DNA of 64,000 bases, from the NCBI RefSeq assembly GCF_932276165.1, contig NC_063997.1:3730001-3794000 (forward strand), given 5' to 3'. A model generated the notes under the pieces. It did no database searches and was not told where the DNA came from. It worked only from the letters and a program-made list of their open reading frames with translations. Numbering within the stretch: position 1 is the stretch's first letter; each line of letters opens with the position of its first letter. This DNA comes from Plutella xylostella (taxonomy: Eukaryota; Arthropoda; Insecta; Lepidoptera; Plutellidae). The position numbers were made by a program, and so were the translations under genes. Below are positions 1 to 11,862 of this stretch, piece by piece.

Positions 1-587
1 CTCTTTACGGAAATGGTGCAAAACTTTGCATTATTTTAGAATAATTATCTAGGTACCTACTTACTTAAGAATTAGGAAATAATGTAATTTAGAGCATGCT
101 CCGTTGAATCCTTGTATATATAGTATTTTTGCCTAACACAGGATGCTACTAAACGTTAAAAATAAATTGTAAGTACTTACAGAGTTAAAATATTTAGTAA
201 ATTGGTATTTAAATAATAAAAATTTTAATAATGTGAAAACCTTATATTTACTTTGTGTATCAACACTATAAATGACGAAACTATACTTAACTTACTTCTT
301 TCTGCAAGTGCAAAAAGTGTCTGAAACAACACTTGAAAAATTTTAATTTTGGAATCATATATTTGTAACGTTTTTCTTGTTTTTAAATTTAAATAGCGAA
401 CAATGTTAGTCGTGTAGTGCACATAACCTACATTCTCTATGACTTTCCAACTGCCATATGGCCGCCGCTTAGAAACAGGTTCCAGAGACAAGCGTAGACC
501 TCGTGTAGACCGCAGCTAGGAATATTTTAATATTTAATCGTGTTTATAAAGTTACTAATGCAAACATTGCTACTTACTGCGCTGCTC
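1..587. other. AT-rich non-coding stretch
   Basis: No gene, repeat pair or structured element is visible here. The open frames are short and of low complexity. Confidence 0.6.
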
Positions 588-790
588 TTAGGCCGGGGTC
601 TCCTATTTACGCTGAAGGGCGCGTCCAGCGTCACGCCGAAGGCCGTGTCACGATGCTCACTATAGAAATGTACTGATGCGGTCTCCCTCACACGCCGACG
701 TTGGCGCGTAGATGTAGTGACAATCGTGACGCGGCCTACGGCGGTGACACTTGACGCGACCTACGGAGTAAATAGGAGACCCCGGCCTTA
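588..790. mobile_element. MITE, ends GGCCGGGGTCTCCTATTTAC, TTA duplication
   Basis: The element body is 591-787. Its two ends are inverted copies of GGCCGGGGTCTCCTATTTAC, and TTA lies directly outside on both sides (588-590 and 788-790). The interior is GC-rich, partly self-complementary and has no ORF. A 3-bp TTA duplication is typical of non-autonomous PIF/Harbinger-type elements, so that class is an inference from the footprint. No second copy was seen in this window. Confidence 0.75.
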
Positions 791-975
791 ACTTTGCATC
801 ATGTTTTGACGTTTGGTTTAGTGTTTACGTTATAACCGTGAAAAATACGAATAAAATTCATTGAATATACCTATAAATATTGCTGACGGTACCATGCAGA
901 ATGTAGATATTCAATTTGATGACTACTTTGAAATCAGATACTACCGTGGCGCTAGACTTGAGGTAGTTAACTATA

Positions 976-1169
976 TCCTTACTAACTGTGTCTGTCTGTC
1001 TGTGTGTCTGTCTGTCTGTTACTCTTTCACGCCAAAACTACTGAACGTATTTGAATGAAATTTAGTATACACATGGTCTAGACCCTGAGAAAGAACATAG
1101 GCTACTTTTTATCTCGGAATTCCCACGGAAAAACTTTTAAGGCAAAACGAAGCGCGCGGGAACAGCTAG
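976..1169 (+). mobile_element. Helitron-like non-autonomous element, copy 1
   Basis: The copy starts with TC, carries an imperfect (GTCT)n block near the 5' end, then a conserved body (TTACTCTTTCACGCCAAAAC, GGTCTAGACCCTGAGAAAG). It ends in CTAG just before a T, after a GC-rich segment (GCGCGCGGGAACAG). TC..CTRR ends without target duplication fit Helitrons. The body matches copies at 45064, 55326 and 59070. This one is diverged, with a shortened 5' end. It encodes nothing. Confidence 0.8.
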
Positions 1170-1544
1170 TACTTTATAATTATTATCATAAATCAGCGCG
1201 GGAATCATAATTAACCCCGGGATTCCTTTAATAAGGAAGTGCTGACAGGTATATCTTGAACTATATCTGTATCGATTGAGTTGAAAGTGTTACTCGCATC
1301 CGCTCACGATATCTTAAGACATCCTGTGTGTTGTGTGTCCAAGAATACGCGAGCTTCTTACTGACTATGAAGGACAGGATTATTATTTTATAATTTATGA
1401 ATTAATAGTATAAAAGAAAAGGAATTCACTGTAAATATATTTTTATTTTGTGTTTTAAATGTACCTATAGATAGGTATATTAAACCTGAACATGCAACAA
1501 TTGTATATAGGTATAACTAATCGCTCATATTTTAATTTAAACTG
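1170..1544. other. Non-coding stretch
   Basis: AT-rich spacer with no element or gene that I can recognise. Confidence 0.5.
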
Positions 1545-1690
1545 TAAGGGTGGGTTGCATCAACATCCCGGTTATCGTAATAGTTAAGGTTAAACTTAGC
1601 AATGACAGAGTCGTTACAGTCAACATTTTACTGCAACGTGTTGCACCATCAAATCGTCGGTCATTGTTAATGTTATTAGGGTTGCTATTC
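1545..1690. repeat. MITE fragment starting TAA-GGGTGGGTTGCATCA
   Basis: A terminal sequence GGGTGGGTTGCATCA follows TAA, and the body is rich in GTTAA/GGTTA with an internal TTGCACCATCAAAT. It resembles the complement of the end at 3195-3223 (GGTGCAACGCACCCTAA), so both belong to one family. The right boundary is uncertain. Confidence 0.5.
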
Positions 1691-1923
1691 GTTTGAGACA
1701 TAATTATCCCCAAAGTTATTGTGGGAAACGTTTTTATGTAAGGCAATACCAAATCTAGCTGTCGGACTGAAGCCGTCACAGAGTACATTGTAGCCGTCAT
1801 TCTCTGTCAAAGCACTCAAAGTCAACATGTCATAGGAACTAAGTCTGTTGTTCCTCCAAATATTGACCAAAAGATTATCATCAATAAAACCCGCGACAAA
1901 GTAGACTCTAATAAGCCTTTATT

Positions 1924-2221
1924 AAGAGCGGTGGTAGCTCAGTCGGGTAAGCGCCCGCTTCTCACGCCAGAGATGCGGGTCCAATCCCGGCGCTGACATG
2001 TACCAATGAGTTCTTTTAACATAAGTACAATGTATACCATCGCTCTTACGGTGAGGAAAACATCGTAAGGAAACCTGCATATCTAGATTTAGCACATCTA
2101 GATATGTGAACCCACCAACCCGCAGTGTACCAGCGTGGTGGAGAAATGGTCCAAGCTTTGGTTCCATTCGAGAGAGCCAGGTGCAGGTACTTACACCCCC
2201 AGAGAATAGAATAGAATAGAA
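1924..2221 (+). mobile_element. tRNA-derived SINE
   Basis: The head is tRNA-like: an A-box-like stretch starting TGGTAGCTCAGTCGGG (1932 onward) and a B-box-like GGGTCCAATCC (1977-1987). A conserved SINE body follows, and the tail is (GAATA)n at about 2202-2218. The tRNA part does not continue into a proper acceptor stem, so this is a retroposon and not a tRNA gene. RNA polymerase III would transcribe it and a LINE would mobilise it. A 5'-truncated relative lies in reverse at 21463-21599. Confidence 0.85.
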
Positions 2222-2599
2222 GCCTTTATTATTAATTATCTTATTAATTAATTCTTAACAAGTTGAAATAAAAACTAACGATGTAATCTATTAAAATAAT
2301 TATTTATTGACATCCTTCGATTATGCTCATCATTCCTGTTAACTGCATAGACAGGTTCCTCTTCATCAGATGATGAATCATCATAAAAAACCTAGCTGGT
2401 GGTGGCTGGTGGTGGTAGCACAGGGTCTCTATTTTGTTTACATAATATATTATGCAGCTATGCCGTAGCCACAATAATGGGCTGCACTCTTCTTAGTTCT
2501 GTCCTTATTTTCATTGATATGTTTCTGTATTTGAGTGATTGCAAAAATTCTGAAAACAAGGTTATTCAATTAAAGAGTTACGTAGGTTACTTTGATATT
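2222..2599. other. Non-coding stretch
   Basis: AT-rich, with a GGTGGTGGCTGGTGGTGG simple-sequence patch near 2397-2417. No gene seen. The 144-codon open frame crossing 2399-2833 is only supported where it overlaps the retrotransposon fragment that follows. Confidence 0.5.
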
Positions 2600-2715
2600 A
2601 GATTGCTGCGCTGGACCGGCAACCGGCAGGTAGCCGGTAGTGGCTGGATAAGGAAGGCCGAGGGCACAGTGTTGTTTCGCTCCTTGGAAGAGCCCATGGC
2701 TAGAAGTGGACGCTT
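2600..2715 (+). pseudogene. RTE-type retrotransposon 3'-end fragment
   Basis: The translation contains QVAGSGWIRKAEG..LFRSLEEPMA, which aligns with VAGSGWMRKAEDRVLWRFLGKAY in the better copy at 60596. This is the C-terminal tail of an RTE-like endonuclease/reverse-transcriptase ORF. Only the last ~35 codons remain; no catalytic domain is present. It is an old 5'-truncated insertion. Confidence 0.7.
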
Positions 2716-3029
2716 ATTTGGTGGTGAAGATGATCATTACACCTACAACATAATAATAGGTGCACTTACTTCGTCGTTGGAGGCAGTAAGAAAGGTTCTA
2801 GTTTTAAAGCCAACACACGAGCCACATTTTTGAGACCTGGAACCTGCGAATCTATCAATCCTCTGAAAGTACACCTTTCTCTTCATATTTCGTAAGTTCC
2901 GTACTTACTCCACCTCAATCTCAATTTCTGAGGAACTTGTTTCAAGCACTATTTCACGTAGAAGCGACATGATAAGAATTATTGAATATTAATATTTGTA
3001 CGTAATACTGTTACTTTGAGGTTATACAA

Positions 3030-3223
3030 CGGGTTTGACAGCTACCTGACTTTAACTTTAACAGTAACCGGCCAACATGGGGTGGTTATGGTTATCGTTA
3101 AAGTTATGACGTCATTTTAACCATAGTTGAATGGTGCAACCAATTTTTCGCTTAACCGATGCTTTGACAGACGATGTGACGTTTGTAATAGTTAAAGTTA
3201 AATGGTGCAACGCACCCTAAGTA
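3030..3223. repeat. MITE relic ending GGTGCAACGCACCC-TAA
   Basis: A GTTAA-rich body with TTGAATGGTGCAACC near 3128 and the terminus TGGTGCAACGCACCC followed by TAA at 3222-3224. It is related to the relic at 1545. The left end is not clear. Confidence 0.5.
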
Positions 3224-3224
3224 A

Positions 3225-3663
3225 TTATAACCACTGCAATTTAACCAAATATTAATAATCTATCGTTCATATTGAAATTATTAAATAATTGCTGTTACTG
3301 CGCAAAATTAACAAACACGTCGAAATCCATTAACAAATTACTAACAGTAAACATGCTTGACTAATATCGCAAATCTGTTTATAAATAATTGAAACGCATC
3401 AAGCGTTAATATGTTATCAAAATAATGTACATAATAGTGAATTGATCAGTAATAATATGAGTATGTAGGTATTATGTAAGTACAATTTATGTACTGTAAT
3501 GAGTCTGTATTTATGTACTTACAAAAGAACTGCATTTGCAAAAGAAGAATCAAAAGGGAAATAGTTATTGTTTGGCAATGGCAACTGATGATGGGGGCAA
3601 ATCTTAATACATATTTTATTATATTTAATGCAAATAATTATGTACCTAAAGCTTACGAAACTC
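3225..3663. other. Non-coding stretch
   Basis: No recognisable gene or repeat. Confidence 0.5.
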
Positions 3664-3757
3664 GTGTTGAGAGGATCGTGAAGAGGTGGAAAAAGAATTT
3701 GTTGGAAGTTACTGTCCAACAATTTCGTTTTCCACCTCTTCACGATCCTCTCAACAC
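3664..3757. repeat. Near-perfect 43-bp hairpin
   Basis: Two 43-nt arms (3664-3706 and 3715-3757) starting GTGTTGAGAGGATCGTGAAG pair with about two mismatches around an 8-nt loop. The pairing is tighter than in a typical animal microRNA precursor. It could be a minimal foldback element or a source of hairpin RNA. No copy of it was seen elsewhere in the window. Confidence 0.8.
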
Positions 3758-6204
3758 AACGGAGCAAACCATAGACTTACCAAAACAGAATAAAACGTAG
3801 ATGAAGTCTAAATAAATATCAGAGAGCAACACGATATGAATAAACAATCTATTAACTACTACAGGAAAACGATCAAGAAAGGTTACAAACAACTAAAACA
3901 CATTAAAACGATCTAAAAGAGGTCATTAACGAAATAGCAACTAGCATCTTACTTAACGCCAATACGAGTAAGAAACATAACAGCGTAAACTTTGCGAGCA
4001 ATTGTTCTCATTACAAAACCGTTTAATACGTAAAACCTCAGTTTTATGGATCAAATATTGTATTATGAAGATTTTAATTAAATTTGGGGTTTCATCCGTA
4101 ACCTTGCGGTGCAGTATGTGAACAATCTCCAGGTCTCGAGGTCACGAGTCACGAGCTAAACAATCGCCCAACTCATTAATTTATCATAATTTTCCCCTTA
4201 TGCATTCATTAAGTATATTCCGTGTGGCAATGTGCTGTGAAGAATGTGCTTTTATTTGCCGGTTTAACTGTTCCTTTTTGGTTTATAAACGCTGTGAGCT
4301 TTGATTTTTGTGCCACTAATATTGGTTTTACGTTTCTCATAGTCATCGCGTTTCGTGAAACGATTTTTGTGGCATGTCATGCTTTACTCGGCCTCTATCC
4401 AGCATTAGGTTTTGTGTGTTTTCCTTTTATATTATTTCATTTCTTTTGATTTTCACATAAAAATACAGATTTTTCATACTAAGCACAGGCATGTCATAAT
4501 TACTCATGACGTTAATTGTTTAGTTTAGGAAACATAACTATGTACTTGGAAAATAAGAGGATGGCAATAGATACAATATAAATCAATGTAGTAATAATCT
4601 AACAACAAACAAAACAATATGGCACACATCCATGAATGAGGACTACGTAACTACAGATAGAATGACAACAATGGAATCTTACAAGACAATAAACTAATGA
4701 TAGTAGGTCATCAAAGCAGATTATACGCTAACAACCACTGACACGCACTCTGCATGCGTGATTTTAACGAAACAACGTAACGTAAACGTAGATAAACACT
4801 TCTTTGTTCCTAAAGTTTATATTTAACAAGATATAAATATGGAATTAATGAAGTTTAATAAAGTTGATAATCCCGAGATAAATGGTTATTTCGCTGAGGG
4901 ACATCTTAGACAAAAGTATGTAGAATAAGTAGGCGCTATGGACAAACTACGAGAAGACCCAAATTTCCAAAACCGGTGACCTTATATGTACGAAGAGACG
5001 TAGAATGGAGGAAGCGAAATAGAGTAGGGTATATTATATACCTATGTCTAGATCGAGGCACTAGGAGCTTAAAGTACCTAGCTATGATTTAGATCGAGGC
5101 ACGTGGAGGTCCGTAGTTTCTACATTTATTGCATTGATTCATCCTCGGAATAGGGGAGACACGAGAATAGTAAGAATCGATAAAGCATCGAAAATGATAC
5201 CGAATAGGTAATTCAATCCAGCTGTAAATGTTTCCAGTATCGTACACCTTCACTTTACAATGGTCGACGGCAGAAGTTTGCAAAAGGAGAACTGGCTAAA
5301 CTTTCGATACCAAGGCCGAGTCGGATCGCGACTTCGTTCACAATACTTGGACTACTTTTCACTTACGTTTGTTTGTAGTTCCTTGCATACTTTTTGTACA
5401 TTATTCGTTCTAATGTTTTGTTTATGTACCTACTTAGTTACAGTAGTGCAGTAGGTATGATATTATAGGAAAGGAATTAAGTAAAATTTTGTTTAGATAA
5501 ATAATTGACCAGTGCTCATTTGATCATGAACAACAAGGCTAAAACATTATTTAGTTTGATGTTATTACCATGATCATAAGATTCATGAGGAGGATGTAGT
5601 AGGTTGGTGCACCTACTTACCTAATTACATTTATAAATAATACCTATGTACCTAACGCAATCATCATTGGCCACAGCACAGCATCTGTTGTAGATGGTAG
5701 TTGCAGCACTCGTAGGTTTATGGGTTGCCACATCGCCGTTGATGGCTGTACAACCCTATAGAGGCACGGCATTTCTTTCCGCATCAAATTTAACGCAATA
5801 AGAAATCGGAAACGTTAAGTTATGTTTTTAAATAGGTACCTACTTAAGAGCTTACTTATTAATTATTATTACGTTTACGACAAAATTCCTATATTTTAAT
5901 GGGGAAAGTCCTGTTTTCCAACAGAATTGAGTGTAAGACAATGCATTCAAGTAGGCATGTGATGTAAGAATACCGTTGAAAGCGGATCTCGGCCGCGCTG
6001 CCTGCGCGCAACCTCCGAACAAAAGACATCAACGCGTAGCCCAAAGAAAGCGCCTCCTACGAGCTCGCGTAAAGCGAACACACTCAGCACTATCCGCGAG
6101 CGCTATTTATGTCGCATTGAACTGTCAGCGAGATTTTATGCAGATACGAGCTACTCGTACAATCTCTAATTGGCACCAGACTTTCTATAGGTATCTGTTG
6201 GTAC
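3758..6204. other. Long non-coding stretch
   Basis: AT-rich. The open frames here (for example 4222-4449, rich in Phe/Val/Ile) have no family features. A short motif, TAGATCGAGGCAC, occurs twice (about 5048 and 5091). No host exon was recognised. The part below 6205 would be intron if the exon at 6205-6782 is real. Confidence 0.5.
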
Positions 6205-6782
6205 CTGAGTGGGATCGGCTGAAAGGGGAACCGATGCGCTGCGGGCAGCGGCGCGATAACGGGCGCGGCGGGGTGCAGCGGGGGCAGCGGCGGCTGCGGG
6301 GGCGGGGGCGGCAGCGGCAGCGTGCTGTAGGGCGGCGGCGGCACGTCCAGCGGGGGCTGCCGCCGCGCCCGGCGCGCGCGCCGCCGCCACGGCCGCTCCT
6401 CCGTCTGACACTCGGCACTGACCACACTGCGCTGTTGCGTCTGCACGGCACTATCACTCGCATCCTGTACTTGCACTATGTGGACACTGGAGACGTTGGG
6501 CGCGGGCTCGCCGGGCACTCGGACGCACACCGAGTCGGCTTTGGGCGCCGGCACGGGGAGGCGCATGGTGGCTGTGAGAGACGCGCGCGCACGTCGGGCG
6601 CCGCGGGGCGACTGGCGCGGGGGCGGCGCATGGCGCGGGGGAGGGGGGGAGCGGCAGTCGTAGGGCTGCCACAGCAGGCCCGACAGCGCCTCGGCGGCGG
6701 ATGGCGGCGGCGGCGGCGGCCCGGCCACGCTCATCGAGCCACGCGCCGTCTGATCGTCTTCCGCGCATGATCCTTTAGCATT
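6205..6782 (-). CDS. Internal exon of an unidentified proline-rich protein
   Basis: Read on the minus strand, this is a 578-nt open segment (192 codons plus 2 nt). It is bounded by an acceptor-like TTTGTTCCAGGTAG just above 6782 and a donor-like CTCAG/GTACC at 6205/6204. It begins NAKGSCAEDDQTARGS, then has a poly-Pro run, a basic stretch, a mixed-composition segment (SVHIVQVQDASDSAVQTQ.. SAECQTEERPW), an Arg-rich patch, and PPPPYSTLPLPPPPPQPP. PPPPY is the form of a WW-domain ligand. No signal peptide, membrane segment or catalytic motif is visible. The opposite-strand frame (5976-6770) is longer but is Arg/Gly-rich mirror translation of the proline codons. The gene is not identified. The neighbouring exons are not obvious, so its introns would be long. 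Confidence 0.55.
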
Positions 6783-7663
6783 CTACCTGGAACAAATATG
6801 AGTTTTTGATTATTCTTCCCTTTCCTGGTTCATCGCTAGTCCCTTGGAACTTTAGTGAAGCTGTGGGTTCCACCGGCGATACTTATTGCAAAGTTCAGTA
6901 TCGTGATCACTGCACAGGGTTATAGATTTACCCTGGGTGGTGTGAACTGTTTAGTGACTGGATGTGATCATGTTGTCAACTTTAGCACTCCTTGACGGAA
7001 CAATGCCAAGAATGGAAATCAAATCAAATATCATGATGTATCGCGTATTAATGTATCGCAGCATTTTTACAGCTTTATGCTATTATATTTTAGAGTTTTA
7101 GGTGTTTATTAATCTACTAATGTCTTTATGATGACGATAGAATAAAACATGAATAACAATAACAACATTGTTCTGTATTCTGATGTAAAATGTAGAAAGT
7201 AAGACCTTAAAGTTTTATGTGATCACAAAACAGAGAGAGATTATAATTTTCCATAACAACACCATAGACCAGTAAAACGCGATTAGCATACGAGTACAAC
7301 ATGAATAAGCAGAGATCACAGCTACAGGGTGTTAAACCTATCGATGTGTCGATAACCGTCAAATTCAAAATCAAGAGCTACTTCAGTAGCCCAAAATAGC
7401 TCCCCTTCATTTCTCATACATATATCTGTCAAGTACAACGAAGCACACAACCCATATACCTCCTTCATAGAAGGTCTGTACAGTCGAATACACAAAGCTA
7501 TAAATCCGTCATCAGTCATCGTATCGTCGACGTTGAGGTGAGTTTAGGGCAAAGGGGTCAGTCTAGCTTAAGGGAAAGTTTCGGAGTACTGCTGCCAGGG
7601 GTCTATAGATTTTGTATTAAGCGTGCCGATTGCATGACAATTCTTGTTCGTTCTTTCGTCGAT
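6783..7663. other. Non-coding stretch beside the exon
   Basis: AT-rich with no second exon that I can support. It would be intron upstream of the exon on the minus strand. Confidence 0.45.
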
Positions 7664-7824
7664 TTAGTGCCAATTTCTCCATAGTCGGTTAGAACCATGA
7701 AGTAGTGGTTGACTTTTGTCATTTTTCTGTCATGAATTTTATATGGACATGACGTTTAATGACGTTTAATTTATAAATCAATCCCCGTCGGTTAGATAAC
7801 CGACTATGGAGAAATTGGCACTTA
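7664..7824. mobile_element. MITE, ends GTGCCAATTTCTCCATAGTC, TTA duplication
   Basis: The body, 7667-7821 (155 bp), is flanked by TTA at 7664-7666 and 7822-7824. The ends are near-identical inverted repeats starting GTGCCAATTTCTCCATAGTC. It contains no ORF. The duplication fits the PIF/Harbinger class. Confidence 0.85.
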
Positions 7825-9299
7825 GAGTGTGATCCCTTTGGTGCTTTCGTTCGTTCGATGCCAAGCTAAAGTAACCCTCCTGAGGCTGCACAATGTTAGT
7901 GCCTGTACATTGTGTCAACACTCTGTATCCTGCTGTACCTGGCTTGGGCTGAGGGGGACCTATTGATTTGATTTAGAATGCAAATTGAGCGATTAATATG
8001 TATGCGGAAGTATGTAGCTCACGTGTGACAATTAATGGTATTGAATTTTTAAAGCTTAGGTTAGGAAATAGCGATTCATGTTCCCGACCGAAATATTAGC
8101 ATGTAGTAAGTCTGATGTATGTCAAAAAAATTGTTAGAGTTTCTGCTGAACCCTGAAGTGGACTGGAGTACCTAATACTTTTTTTTTATTGCTTTGAATT
8201 GAATTTATATTTTATCAACGTGATAATAATAATAATATACCTATAGATACTCGTTAAGCTAATAAGAAAATTCATAAATTTTCTTGTCCTAATTACCAAG
8301 GAATAAATAAAAAACATGTTTTTGTTATAATCCCTATAGTTTTCAATAAAAAGAAATATATATTATAGAAGATTAAGTTTACGTAGCTGCCTCACATTGC
8401 TCCAAGTCTGAAAAGATGAAATTTTCTCTCAACAAAACTTAATATCACGACAAAGCTCTTGTGTAAGTAAGCTCCTAGAACTTTATGAAATTTTAAAACC
8501 TGTTGGAAACTGAGATTAACTTAATCAGTCAGCTTTCCGGGAGCTTTTAAAGCTTCAAAATTGATACACAAAAGTTCAGTTGTACTTTGAGATACACACT
8601 GACAATTTCGGCACTGCAAATATTACTCTTGAAAAAGTTGGTTCTTGAGAATCTTGCGATAGGAAACTTTTAGCAAACGAAACTGTATCTAACTTTACCT
8701 ATCTTTTGAGCTTGAAACACAAGGTAAGGAAGATTTTTAGACAGTCATAAGAGCCGTAGACATAACCACTAATCGGATATACCTACTTAAATAAATATTG
8801 AAAACAGATAAATAATATATAATATTTGATGTTTATTCAAATCGTGTCAGCGGGCTAAGCTTTTAAACCGAGTAGGTACCGACATTTGCGTAACTGGGTA
8901 ATTCTATGTTAAGTACTTACCTCAATTTAGTACAATTCTGAACAAAAAAATTAATCCCCTACCTAAATAAAAGCGGTTTGATAATGTGTAGTGACGACCA
9001 TCAACCACTGCTTATAACCGACATCACAGTTCACTCATCCCAAACAACACGCAACCAAATAGAAACCAAGGTATTACCAGAGCATTATCCGGACCACAGA
9101 TAAAGGAAAATCTTAATCCACCTCCGTACAGCAGCGAAATCTGCCAGCGAGATTGGCTGTCCAAATTCAAAACCTAGTAAAAGATAATTTAAAAAAAGTT
9201 ACAAAACTACGAGCGTTGAAAAAGGTCCAACAAAATGCGCACACAAAAAGACCTCAATTTACTGAAACATTTCATTAAAAATTAACTATACTTAATATT
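7825..9299. other. Non-coding stretch
   Basis: AT-rich, with no confident gene or repeat seen. Confidence 0.5.
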
Positions 9300-9424
9300 T
9301 ACGTTTTTACTTAGTAATACTCTGATGTACTCTACTGTAAAATGTTCAATAATTAAATATTGCAGACGGCGTCATTAAGCTAGCCTTTACCATGTGATTT
9401 TATCACTGAAACTTTTTCATTACT
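9300..9424. repeat. MITE fragment (ACACTCACGTGCA family), right part
   Basis: GCAGACGGCGTCATTAAGC, TAGCCTTTACC and ACTTTTTCATTAC match the longer copies at 23768-23972 and 55766-55978. The left end is not resolved. Confidence 0.6.
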
Positions 9425-10249
9425 ATATTTATGGAAAACAACTATGAAATATTACGCAGCACGGCGACGCACCGCAGCAATGGGGCTCTGCCCTTAAAGG
9501 CTGACCCGTTTATGACTGTCCTGAACATTTACGTTTTTGAACGAGTTACTAAGTTTTGTTTCTAAGCAGCCGAGATCTCAGGAGAAACGCACACAGAGCA
9601 ACATCGCTACACTTTCACCTCACAGGCAAATCGACTCCGCGGCGCCGGCCAAACAAACTTGCCAACACACACTCACAACCAAATACCACTCTTAAACACA
9701 AACGCAAAAGCCCCATTATAACCGCGACGGTTAAAGTTGTAGGACATTAAACACCGCTGACATATGAACGAAACAAACAAATACACGGATATGATAACTG
9801 TTATATCATAAAGCTCGTTGATGATAGTGTTTTTGATGTTACTTTCATTTCTTTCTTTGTAGTTGAAGTTACAATTCGTCACGGGTTAGCTAAGAATAGT
9901 GTCAGAGGTTAATTCAACTCAAAAAGAGGTAGTGCAGCAGGGTTTCTAATTTCTAAACATGATACTTAAACCCTGATTACAAAGTGGCGATATTACTACT
10001 AGAAATTGAACGACTGCTCGGCCGAGGATACTGTCTCGCCACTCTATTCGGTAGGTGTAATCAAGGTACTATTGGGATTGTGAGTGAATGTGTCGTTAGA
10101 ATTAAATTGAACTGTATGCATTTACAGTATTTGTAGATACCTATTTATTTGCCGAAAATCTATTCTAATTCAGCAATTTCAGCATACCTAAATATTTCCA
10201 CTCAATAACCATAACCTGTACAACTAATTCATCAGTTATCACATCACAC
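9425..10249. other. Non-coding stretch
   Basis: No gene or repeat recognised. The 64-codon frame at 9556 lacks any family feature. Confidence 0.5.
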
Positions 10250-10391
10250 TTAGGCCCTGTTTCACAATGTCTGGTTAGTGGCTACCTGTGAGATAAAATA
10301 CATGCTGTCACTGTCAAAAAAATATAACAGAGAGTGACAGCATGTATTTTATCTTACAGGTAGCCACTAACCAGACATTGTGAAACTTTTA
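10250..10391. mobile_element. Palindromic MITE GGCCCTGTTTCACAATGTCT, copy 1
   Basis: The arms are almost perfect inverted repeats (GTCTGGTTAGTGGCTACCTG and onward) of about 60 bp around a short centre near 10312-10330. TTA precedes the left end (10250-10252). The right tip is degraded after GTGAAAC. A related copy with intact ends and TTA duplications is at 61023-61183. Confidence 0.85.
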
Positions 10392-11029
10392 ATAGTACCT
10401 ACACCTAACATCATGGGAAATTCAAAGAATAAAATCTCCACCTGGCCTAAGAATTCGTAAAAATATAATCTTGCAAATCATGGAAGGGATCACTTAGAAA
10501 GCTTTCTCCGCCACCTATAGCAGCAATCTATCCTCATAAAGATCAAACATCTATCATGGGAGCGGTCCACAAATGGATGCCATTTTTTATACAAAAAAAC
10601 GTGGCTATTAAGTAAACGATAAATGGCCCACCGACGCCGCTCATCCATCAGAAACCTATCACTTGCGATTGATAACATCATTTGCTATCGATAATATCGT
10701 TATCAGCTTAAGGGCCCGTACAGGGTGACGTGCCCCGCCAAATTTGGGTTTTCAATGCTCTTCACACAGCACACGCAGTGACACGCACACATGTAAGTTT
10801 GCACAGTGGGTCGACAAACTTTTACTCGCCAACTTTATTGACAATTATTTTCAAGTAGTGATTTGAGGGTAAGTATAATTTTTAATTACACTGGTAAGCA
10901 CCAGGAAAGAGTAGAAATTAATAGGGGTGCCACTTTTCTCCATACTCGGAACCCGATTCGCTTTCTAAACAAATTTGGTATTTACTTACTTGTAGAAAGG
11001 TAACTACAGGTATTAAAGTGTAGATACTA
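10392..11029. other. Non-coding stretch
   Basis: No gene recognised. Confidence 0.5.
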
Positions 11030-11228
11030 AGGGTATACTAAGCCGAAAGGGGATGACTCAAGGGGTCATTCTGAACAACTTTTGGTCTACGAGTTTTGCA
11101 AATTCGCGAAAAAAAATCGTTTTCCATGGTAGCAAGTCACGTGTCATCTAAGTTTCTATGAAAAAGGTTTTTTTTTTGTTAATTTTTAAAACTCGTAGAA
11201 TAAAAGTTCAGAATGTCCCCCTGACTCA
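11030..11228. repeat. Foldback repeat of the ACAGGGTGTTGC-associated family
   Basis: The left part (CTAAGCCGAAAGGGGATGAC, GGTCATTCTGAACAACTTTT, CTACGAGTTTTGCAAA) is mirrored on the right (AAAACTCGTAG, AAAAGTTCAGAATGTCCCCC). Part of the same body occurs at 21405-21462. The outermost ends are missing. Confidence 0.6.
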
Positions 11229-11231
11229 CTT

Positions 11232-11520
11232 GTTTTTACCCGACTGCCGAAGGAGGAGGGTAATATTTTTCGATTGTATGTATCTAACTATGTATATTTT
11301 TTGGTAGCAGAATAATAATTTTTCTTATTTTTAGGGTTTCGTACCTCAAAAGGAAAAAAAGCAACCGTTATAAGATCTCTTGGTTGTCCGTCTGTCTGAC
11401 TGACTGTCTGTCACCGCCTTTTTTCTCAGAAACGGGTAAAGATATCAAGCTGATATTTCGCATAGATATGGGGAGTACCCCAAAAAAATATTGGGGTACT
11501 CCCTCTCCCATACAAGTAAA
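11232..11520 (+). repeat. Lepidopteran dispersed repeat pieces (ACCCGACTGCCGAAG; GGGTTTCGTACCTC)
   Basis: Two pieces lie in tandem: TTTTTACCCGACTGCCGAAG at about 11232, and TAGGGTTTCGTACCTCAAAA at about 11332 followed by an imperfect (GTCT)n block and the phrase AAACGGGTAAAGATATCAAG. Both resemble dispersed sequences that I associate with lepidopteran genomes. Their class is not certain and there is no ORF. Confidence 0.5.
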
Positions 11521-11709
11521 TTGGGGCTGATATATCCGGTTATTTTGATGGTGTAGGTAGGGTATCGTTGAATAGGTCTTTTAATATAATAGGTATAAAA
11601 AAGGTTAAAATATAATTATTTTGCTTTTACCCTTAAATTTGGGGACCACAACATAGACAAATCCTAATTAAAAAATGGTTTCAATAGATGGCGTGATTTT
11701 ATGTTGGGT
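11521..11709. other. Short non-coding spacer
   Basis: Nothing recognisable. Confidence 0.4.
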
Positions 11710-11862
11710 AACTCACACTGAGTTGCAGAAAGGAACTTTAAGTTAATGTCGGCATTAAATGTATTGTTGCCTTGCTTTGATAGTATACGGACAGAAAGAG
11801 ACAGACATAGATTTAATGTCGACATTAGCTTAAAGTCCCTTTCTGCAACTCGGCATCAGAAT
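11710..11862. mobile_element. Palindromic MITE, ends GAGTTGCAGAAAGG
   Basis: The left arm GAGTTGCAGAAAGGAACTTT pairs with the right arm AAAGTCCCTTTCTGCAACTC, and both continue inward into TTAATGTCG.CATTAAAT. It is about 150 bp with no ORF. The target duplication is not clear. Confidence 0.8.

Noticed and set aside
1926..1998. tRNA gene
   Set aside because: A- and B-box-like sequences are present but there is no full cloverleaf, and a SINE body and tail follow.
4222..4449. 75-codon hydrophobic ORF
   Set aside because: T-rich DNA read in frame gives Phe/Val/Leu runs. No signal-peptide layout, homology or splice context was seen.
5976..6770. 264-codon plus-strand ORF
   Set aside because: It overlaps the minus-strand exon. 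Its Arg/Gly-rich sequence is the mirror translation of proline codons and it lacks any family feature.
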